Assembly: GCF_014646575.1 (NCBI RefSeq)
Contig: NZ_BMNN01000001.1
Coordinates: 434,001 to 498,000 of the forward strand
Length of the DNA: 64,000 bases
Reading direction: 5' to 3'
Source: Halopseudomonas pertucinogena
Lineage (GTDB): Bacteria > Pseudomonadota > Gammaproteobacteria > Pseudomonadales > Pseudomonadaceae
Both the position numbers and the translations under genes were made by a program. Positions 57,008 to 64,000 of this stretch are shown here, piece by piece (within the stretch, counting starts at the first letter, position 1; the number at the start of each line of letters is the position of its first letter). A model generated the notes under the pieces. That model had not been told where the DNA came from. It ran no database searches and saw nothing but the letters and a program-made list of their open reading frames with translations.

Positions 57008-58453
57008 TCAGAACGAGGTGCGCATCCGGCGCTGTTCCTCGTTCAGCCGCGGCTGGCCCTGACTGCCGCCGATATTCATCCGGCGGATCTCTTCCGGTGT
57101 GAATGGCGGAATGAAGTCCCGGTCCGGGTCGTAGTCCGGCTTCAGCCAGGCGGACAGCTCTTCCAGGTCCTGCGGGCTGAGGGTGCCGGCGGCCTGTTTC
57201 AGGCTCAGGTTGTCGATGATGTAGTTGTAGCGGGCATCGTTGTAGTCGCGCACCGCCCGGTACAGGGTGCGCTGGGCATCCAGCACGTCGACCACGTTGC
57301 GGGTACCTACTTCATAGCCGGTCTGGGTGGCGTCCAGTGCCGCCTTGGACGAGATGATGGTCTGCCGGCGGGCCTCTACCTCCTCGACGCTGGAGGTGAC
57401 GGTGCGGAACAGATTGCGGGTACGCTCCACCACCCGGCGCAGCTCGGCTTCGCTGGCCTGCTCGGCCTGGGTCAGCCGGAAGGTGGATTCGCGGATGCGC
57501 GAGCTGGTGCCGCCGCCGGTGTACAGCGGCAGGGTCATCTCCACCCCGATCTGGGTCAGCTCGGTATCACCGGTAATGCGCCCGCCGACACCGCCGACGC
57601 GTGCGCCGCCGTGGCTGTCGTTGTAGCGCACGAAGGCATCCACCGCCGGCGCATAGCCGGACTTGCTGCTGCGCAGTGCCTCGGTGGCGCTGTCGATGGC
57701 CAGGCGGTAGGCCTGCAGGGACAGGTTCTGCGCTGCGGCGGCCTCCACCCACTGCTGCATGTCGGCGGGTGTCGGTGCCAGTATCGGCAGCTCGTGACTC
57801 ATGCCCAGGAGTTCGGGATGGTCCCGGTTGGTCAGTCGGGTCAGGGCCTGGTAGCTGACGTCCAGGTTGGTGGTGGCGGTGATGCGGGTGGCGCGGGCGG
57901 CATCGAAGCCGGCCAGGGCCTCCAGCACGTCGGTCCGTGCGGCCAGACCCACCTCGAAGCGCTCACGGGCCTGCTCCAGCTGCCGCTCAAAGGCGGCTTC
58001 CTCTGCCCGGGCGGTGGCCAGGTTGTCCGAGGCGCGCAGTACATTGAAATAGGCCTGGGCCACATCCAGGATCAACTGCTGCTGGACAGCCGAGAACTCG
58101 ATGCGCGCCTGTTCGGACTGGGACTTCGCGGCCTGGTAGTTGAACCAGCGGTCCGCCCGGAACAGCGGCTGGGTCAGGCTGGCCTGGTAGTAGTGGGTGG
58201 AATAGTCATCCGATCCGGCCCCGTCCACATCGACATACTCCCGCGCGACCCCCGCTCCGAGGCCGATGCTGGGCAGCAGCTGCGAGCGTGCCTGGGGCAG
58301 CACTTCCTGGCGCGCCAGGGCATCCGCCTCGGCAGCCGCGAGGTCAGCGCTGTTCAGCAGAGCTTCCTGATAGATGGTCATCAGGTCGGATTGAGCCAGG
58401 ACAGGACCTGACAGGCCTGCCAGAACAACGGCGAGATAAATGGGGCGAAACAT
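57008..58453 (-). CDS. tolC: TolC-family outer membrane channel
   Basis: A 481-residue outer membrane efflux protein with a signal peptide (MFRPIYLAVVLAGLSGPVLA-QSD). The two repeats of the family are seen: DLAAAEADALARQEVLPQAR and YYQASLTQPLFRADRWFNYQ in the first, then NLSLQAYRLAIDSATEALRS and VGVEMTLPLYTGGG in the second. ETGYEVGTRNVVDVLDAQRT marks the last helix pair. It would be the outer membrane exit for RND or type I pumps. AAGGA lies eight bases before the ATG. It is divergent from thiC. Confidence 0.9.
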   Translation of the reverse strand: MFRPIYLAVVLAGLSGPVLAQSDLMTIYQEALLNSADLAAAEADALARQEVLPQARSQLLPSIGLGAGVAREYVDVDGAGSDDYSTHYYQASLTQPLFRADRWFNYQAAKSQSEQARIEFSAVQQQLILDVAQAYFNVLRASDNLATARAEEAAFERQLEQARERFEVGLAARTDVLEALAGFDAARATRITATTNLDVSYQALTRLTNRDHPELLGMSHELPILAPTPADMQQWVEAAAAQNLSLQAYRLAIDSATEALRSSKSGYAPAVDAFVRYNDSHGGARVGGVGGRITGDTELTQIGVEMTLPLYTGGGTSSRIRESTFRLTQAEQASEAELRRVVERTRNLFRTVTSSVEEVEARRQTIISSKAALDATQTGYEVGTRNVVDVLDAQRTLYRAVRDYNDARYNYIIDNLSLKQAAGTLSPQDLEELSAWLKPDYDPDRDFIPPFTPEEIRRMNIGGSQGQPRLNEEQRRMRTSF

Positions 58454-58595
58454 GCACTGGTCCTTCGCACGGGGAGGGGGATTCAAACCGCCTAGGCTAA
58501 AGAGCCGCCGGGCAGTGGTCAAGCTGCTATCACCACCGCGCCGGCGCGGCGCGGCTTGCCCTCCGCCGGGAGAGGCTCTAAGCTGGGCCTTCATC

Positions 58596-58684
58596 TTGAC
58601 GGGGTGCCGCCATGCAGATGGCGGCTGAGACCACACCCGTTGAACCTGATCCGGTTAATGCCGGCGTAGGAATCGAGATGTGCA
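58596..58684 (+). promoter_or_regulatory. TPP riboswitch (THI element)
   Basis: The conserved core is present: ACGGGGTGCC, GGCTGAGACC, then ACCCGTTGAACCTGATC and GGTTAATGCCGGCGTAGGAA. It lies 86 bases before thiC in the same direction. A hairpin between 58696 and 58725 (GTGCC with GGCAC outer pairs) follows, with a T-run at 58747-58751, and is the likely expression platform. Thiamine pyrophosphate should switch thiC off. Confidence 0.95.
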
Positions 58685-58755
58685 CTTCTGTTCCGGTGCC
58701 CGCTGCCCTGTATGGGGCGGGGCACTCGTGCCGCTTCGGTTCCCTGTTTTTCTGA

Positions 58756-60654
<1,899 letters not shown>

Positions 60655-60709
60655 CGGCCGTTTGCCCCCTTGCTTCGCCCCGTTGGGATATGCGAGGTTA
60701 GACGCATTA

Positions 60710-60734
60710 CCCCCACGGCACAGGGGGCATTTTT
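60710..60734 (+). terminator. Rho-independent terminator after thiC
   Basis: CCCCC (60710-60714) pairs with GGGGG (60723-60727), followed by CATTTTT. A longer pairing of GCCCCCT near 60664 with AGGGGGC is also possible. It ends thiC mRNA just before nudF. Confidence 0.65.
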
Positions 60735-60748
60735 CAGGGGCTGATTTT

Positions 60749-61366
60749 TTGACTGATTTCAAGCGAGACGACGTAGAGGTTGTGCGGCGTGATGCCGGCT
60801 TCCGGGGATTCTACCGGCTGGACGTGCTCACGCTGCGTCACCGTCTGTTCGCCGGTGGCTGGGGGCGGGAGCTGCGCCGGGAGCTGTTCGTACGCCCCGA
60901 TGCGGTGTGCGTGCTGCCGTATGATCCGTGGCTTGATCAGCTTGTGCTGGTCGAGCAGATGCGCATCGGGGCGCTGGACAAGCGCGCCAGCCCCTGGATG
61001 CTGGAACTGGTGGCGGGCCTGTTTGATGCCGACGAATCCCCCGAGGAAGTGGCCCACCGCGAGGCGCAGGAAGAGGCTGGCCTCCAGCTGATCGCGCTGA
61101 CTCCCATCGCGCGTTATTTTCCCTCGCCCGGCGGCAGTGACGAGCATGTACACCTGTACTGCGCCACGGTGGACAGCCGCGGCGCAGGCGGGGTTCACGG
61201 TCTGCCCGAGGAAGGGGAGGACATCCGCGTGCATGTCATTTCCCGCGAGGCGGCGCTGGAGCGCATGGCCCTGGGCGAAATCGACAACGCCGCGAGCATC
61301 ATTGCGTTGCAGTGGCTGCAGCTGCACGGTGGCGCGCTGCGTGCGCAGGCGGGACCGCAGCCATGA
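60749..61366 (+). CDS. nudF: ADP-ribose pyrophosphatase (Nudix)
   Basis: A 205-residue Nudix hydrolase that cleaves ADP-ribose to AMP and ribose-5-phosphate. The Nudix box is GLFDADESPEEVAHREAQEEAGLQLI split over residues about 90-115, with the REAQEEAG catalytic core, and ELVAG before it fits the NudF subgroup. TTG at 60749 is chosen, with AGGGG eight bases upstream; no ATG is near. Its stop overlaps the next ATG. Confidence 0.88.
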   Translation: MTDFKRDDVEVVRRDAGFRGFYRLDVLTLRHRLFAGGWGRELRRELFVRPDAVCVLPYDPWLDQLVLVEQMRIGALDKRASPWMLELVAGLFDADESPEEVAHREAQEEAGLQLIALTPIARYFPSPGGSDEHVHLYCATVDSRGAGGVHGLPEEGEDIRVHVISREAALERMALGEIDNAASIIALQWLQLHGGALRAQAGPQP

Positions 61367-61818
61367 ATGCGCTGACCAAGCCCGGTTACCGGGTGGATCT
61401 GGCCGGCCTGCAGGCCATCTGCGACGCGAACTACGCAAGACTGTGCCGGTTGATGCCGGACATGGACTCGCAGGATGAGCGCTGCATCAGGCTTCAGGCG
61501 CCGGACGGTGTAGCCCAGCAACTGCTCATGCAGGTGCTGGAGCGCTGCCCCTATACCACCACGCTGCGGCTCAGCCATGAACGCCCGCACGCCTGGCTGC
61601 CGCCGCCCAGCATGGAAGTGCGGCTGTACCATGACGTGAACATGGCGGAAGTGGTGGCTGCCTACAACCGGCGCCAGTTCCGCGGGGTGTACCCTTACCC
61701 CAACGAGCAGATGCTGCAGCCGGATGAGAAACATCAGCTCAATCATTTTCTCGGCGAGTGGCTGGGGTATTGCCAGCGTCACGGTCTGAGCGACATGCCG
61801 GTATTGATCAACCGCTGA
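61363..61818 (+). CDS. yqiB: YqiB-like protein (DUF1249)
   Basis: A 151-residue cytoplasmic protein with RVDLAGLQAICDANYARLCR, LRLSHERPHAWLPPPSMEVR and VYPYPNEQMLQPDEKHQLNH, signatures of the DUF1249 family. Function is unknown. It is translationally coupled to nudF and lies before cpdA, the usual nudF-yqiB-cpdA order of gammaproteobacteria. Confidence 0.85.
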   Translation: MNALTKPGYRVDLAGLQAICDANYARLCRLMPDMDSQDERCIRLQAPDGVAQQLLMQVLERCPYTTTLRLSHERPHAWLPPPSMEVRLYHDVNMAEVVAAYNRRQFRGVYPYPNEQMLQPDEKHQLNHFLGEWLGYCQRHGLSDMPVLINR

Positions 61819-61931
61819 GGCGGAATGGCTGCTGGTTGGCAAAATTGGAGTTTTCTCCGCGGTGCCGACTGGATTGTACCGGCGAGTGTTGCGATCATGG
61901 CGGGTGAATTTTCAGGAGCAGGCCCATCGCC

Positions 61932-62741
61932 ATGTCTGACGCCACGAAGTACTCCGACTCGGTCTGTCTGGTTCAGCTGACCGACAGCCACCTTTTCTCG
62001 GACACCCGGCAGAGCCTGCTGGGTATCGACACGCTGGCGTCGCTGAATGCCGTCATCGACCTGGTGCAGGAGCAGTGCCCGCAGATCGACTTGGTGCTGG
62101 CCACCGGGGATATCACCCAGGATGGCTCGACGGGCGGGTATTACAGTTTCATCGAGGCGGTGTCCCGACTGGCCAGCCCCTGCCACTGGATCCCCGGCAA
62201 CCATGACAACGCGCTGCTGATGAACGAGCTGGGCCGCGAGAAGGGCCTGGTCCATCCCTGGGTGGATGTGGGCAACTGGCGCGTCGTGCTGCTGGATTCC
62301 AGCGTGGCGGGCGAGGTGTGGGGGCGTCTCGACCCCGATCAGCTGCAGCAGTTGGACGAGGCACTTGCCACTGTGCAAGAGCGTCACGTGCTGGTCTGCC
62401 TGCATCACCACCCCGTTGCCATCGGCAGCGACTGGATGGAGCCGCTGGGTCTGCGCAATGCCGCCGAGCTGTGGCAGCGTCTGGATCGCCACCCGCAGGT
62501 GCGCGGCGTATTGTGGGGGCACATCCATCAGCAGCTCGAACAGCAGCGCGGTCAGCTGCGACTGATGGCCAGCCCGTCCACCTGTGTGCAGTTCGCGGTG
62601 GGCAGCAGTGATTTCGCCACCGACGATCTGGCGCCCGGTTACCGCTGGCTGCGTCTGTACGATGATGGCCGCATGGAAAGCGATATAGCCCGCCTGCCCG
62701 CAGGCAGCTTCACGCCACAGGCTGATGCCTCGGGGTATTGA
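61932..62741 (+). CDS. cpdA: 3',5'-cyclic AMP phosphodiesterase CpdA
   Basis: A 269-residue calcineurin-like metallophosphoesterase. The metal ligands are visible in order: QLTDSHLF, LATGDITQDG, IPGNHDN, LVCLHHHP and WGHIHQQ. It breaks down cAMP and so affects Vfr/Crp-type control. AGGAG lies about 12 bases before the ATG. It follows the yqiB-like gene after 113 bp, in which no separate gene is seen. Confidence 0.93.
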   Translation: MSDATKYSDSVCLVQLTDSHLFSDTRQSLLGIDTLASLNAVIDLVQEQCPQIDLVLATGDITQDGSTGGYYSFIEAVSRLASPCHWIPGNHDNALLMNELGREKGLVHPWVDVGNWRVVLLDSSVAGEVWGRLDPDQLQQLDEALATVQERHVLVCLHHHPVAIGSDWMEPLGLRNAAELWQRLDRHPQVRGVLWGHIHQQLEQQRGQLRLMASPSTCVQFAVGSSDFATDDLAPGYRWLRLYDDGRMESDIARLPAGSFTPQADASGY

Positions 62742-62831
62742 TATGCGGTGAGGCAACAGAGGATGTTATGCTGGCTCGCCGCAGTGGCCGCCGGTGCCTG
62801 CACAGAATGATCAAGGAAACTCACACACCCT

Positions 62832-64000
62832 ATGTCCCAATCGTCCTATAACGCCGATGATATTGAAGTACTCAGCGGTCTGGACCCGGTGCGCCGCCGC
62901 CCGGGCATGTACACCGACACTACCCGCCCCAACCATCTTGCCCAGGAAGTCATAGACAACAGCGTCGACGAGGCGCTGGCCGGCCACGCGCGCAGCGTGA
63001 CGGTGGTCCTGCACCAGGATAACGCGCTGGAAGTGATCGATGACGGCCGCGGCATGCCGGTGGACATTCACCCGGAGGAAGGGGTCTCCGGCGTCGAGCT
63101 GATCCTCACCCGGCTGCACGCCGGCGGCAAGTTCTCCGGCAAGAACTACCAGTTCTCCGGTGGTCTGCACGGGGTGGGCATCTCGGTGGTGAACGCCCTG
63201 TCGACCCGGCTGGAGGTTCGCGTGCGCCGCGACGGCCAGGACCATGCCATTGCCTTCGAGCATGGCGAGAAGGTCAGTGAGCTGGAGGTGGTGGGCACGG
63301 TGGGCAAGCGCAATACCGGTACAACGGTCAAGTTCTGGCCCAACGGCAGCTATTTCGATACCCCCAAGTTCAATGTCAACCGGTTGATGCATCTGCTCAA
63401 GGCCAAGGCCGTCCTGTGTCCGGGGCTCAAGGTGGAGTTCGATGATCGCCAGTCCGGCGAGAAGACCACCTGGTTCTACGAGGATGGCCTGCGCGACTAT
63501 CTGACCGAGGCCTGCAGGCAGTGGGCAACCCTGCCTGATGAACCCTTCACCGGCGCCCTGGCGGCCAGCAAGGAGGCGGTGGACTGGGCACTGTTCTGGC
63601 AGCCGGAGGGCGGCGAGCTGGTGCAGGAAAGCTATGTCAACCTGATTCCCACGGCCCAGGGCGGCACCCACGTGAACGGGCTGCGCTCGGGCCTGCTGGA
63701 GGCGATCCGCGAATTCTGCGAATTCCGCAATCTGCTGCCCCGGGGCGTCAAGCTGGCGCCGGAAGATATCTGGGAGCGGATCAGCTATGTGCTGTCGGTA
63801 AAGATGGCGGAGCCGCAGTTCTCCGGGCAGACCAAGGAGCGGCTGTCCTCCCGGGAGTCGGCGTCCTTTGTGTCGGGAGTGATCAAGGATGCCTTCAGCT
63901 TGTGGCTGAACCAGCACGCCGATATCGGCCAGCAGATCGCCGAAATGGCCATCGACCATGCCAGCCGTCGCCTCAAGGCCAGCAAGAAGATCGAACGCAA
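62832..64000 (+). CDS. parE: DNA topoisomerase IV subunit B, N-terminal part
   Basis: The frame stays open to the end of the window, giving about 389 residues of the ATPase and transducer domains. GHKL motifs are seen: EVIDNSVDEALAGHA, VIDDGRGMPVDIHP, GGKFSGKNYQFSGGLHGVGI and the later QTKERLSSRES of the transducer domain. It forms topoisomerase IV with ParC to unlink daughter chromosomes. In P. aeruginosa a YqiA esterase gene lies between cpdA and parE; here only 90 bp separate them. AAGGAA lies 13 bases before the ATG. Confidence 0.96.
   Translation, partial: MSQSSYNADDIEVLSGLDPVRRRPGMYTDTTRPNHLAQEVIDNSVDEALAGHARSVTVVLHQDNALEVIDDGRGMPVDIHPEEGVSGVELILTRLHAGGKFSGKNYQFSGGLHGVGISVVNALSTRLEVRVRRDGQDHAIAFEHGEKVSELEVVGTVGKRNTGTTVKFWPNGSYFDTPKFNVNRLMHLLKAKAVLCPGLKVEFDDRQSGEKTTWFYEDGLRDYLTEACRQWATLPDEPFTGALAASKEAVDWALFWQPEGGELVQESYVNLIPTAQGGTHVNGLRSGLLEAIREFCEFRNLLPRGVKLAPEDIWERISYVLSVKMAEPQFSGQTKERLSSRESASFVSGVIKDAFSLWLNQHADIGQQIAEMAIDHASRRLKASKKIER

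Noticed and set aside
62811-63959. Open frame of 382 codons on the - strand at the right edge
   Set aside because: It is antisense to parE, whose GHKL motifs are unmistakable.

Overview
This 64 kb window comes from a gammaproteobacterial chromosome of the Pseudomonas type. The gene order at both ends matches what I remember of Pseudomonas aeruginosa: waaF-waaC-waaG-waaP-wapP and an LPS carbamoyltransferase on the left, and msbA-hldE, waaA, a tolC-type gene, thiC, nudF, a yqiB-like gene, cpdA and parE on the right. GC content is high over most of the window and clearly lower from about 10.6 to 21.9 kb. A free-living member of Pseudomonas sensu lato is my inference; the species cannot be read from the sequence.

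Layout. (1) 1-13.9 kb, + strand: LPS inner and outer core operon. It holds two heptosyltransferases, WaaG, an unusually large set of LPS kinases (WaaP, a WapP-like protein, a double-kinase protein, a small kinase and a kinase fused to a glycoside-hydrolase-like domain), a carbamoyltransferase, a GT2, a frameshifted Ssg-like GT4 and the O-antigen ligase WaaL. (2) 14.2-21.9 kb, - strand, AT-richer: a teichoic-acid-like module with a TagD-type cytidylyltransferase, two TagF-type glycerophosphotransferases (one fused to a GT2), a LicD-family phosphotransferase, an unknown membrane protein and a GT2. (3) 22.4-23.6 kb, + strand: a WcaJ/WbaP-type initiating sugar-phosphate transferase. (4) 23.6-32.6 kb, - strand: the complete D-rhamnan (common polysaccharide antigen, A-band) operon in the order rmd-gmd-wbpW-wzm-wzt-wbpX-wbpY-wbpZ. 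(5) 32.9-39.9 kb, - strand: a modification set with each class present twice, two acyltransferases, two SAM methyltransferases and two related glycosyltransferases, one of them frameshifted. (6) 40.1-46.4 kb, - strand: a Gtr-like module (GtrA, GtrB, two large paralogous membrane proteins that could act as GtrC, and a methyltransferase). (7) 46.5-64 kb: an LPS kinase homologue, msbA and hldE, then mostly housekeeping genes: a secreted Cys-rich protein, a CoA-transferase, a protein of unknown function, an aldo/keto reductase, an FAD oxidoreductase, waaA, tolC, a TPP riboswitch with thiC, nudF, yqiB-like, cpdA and the start of parE.

How they fit together. The core genes build and phosphorylate the heptose region. 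The ABC-transporter O-polysaccharide genes make a D-rhamnose chain that WaaL would attach to the core. The island between waaL and msbA adds possible glycerol-phosphate, glucosyl, methyl and acyl decorations. MsbA, WaaA and HldE supply lipid A transport, Kdo transfer and ADP-heptose. Two glycosyltransferase genes are broken by single-base changes in C/G runs, and an acyltransferase carries an intact G8 run. This could mean phase variation of surface structure, or sequencing errors, and raw reads would decide between them. No tRNA, rRNA, CRISPR array or complete insertion sequence was seen.
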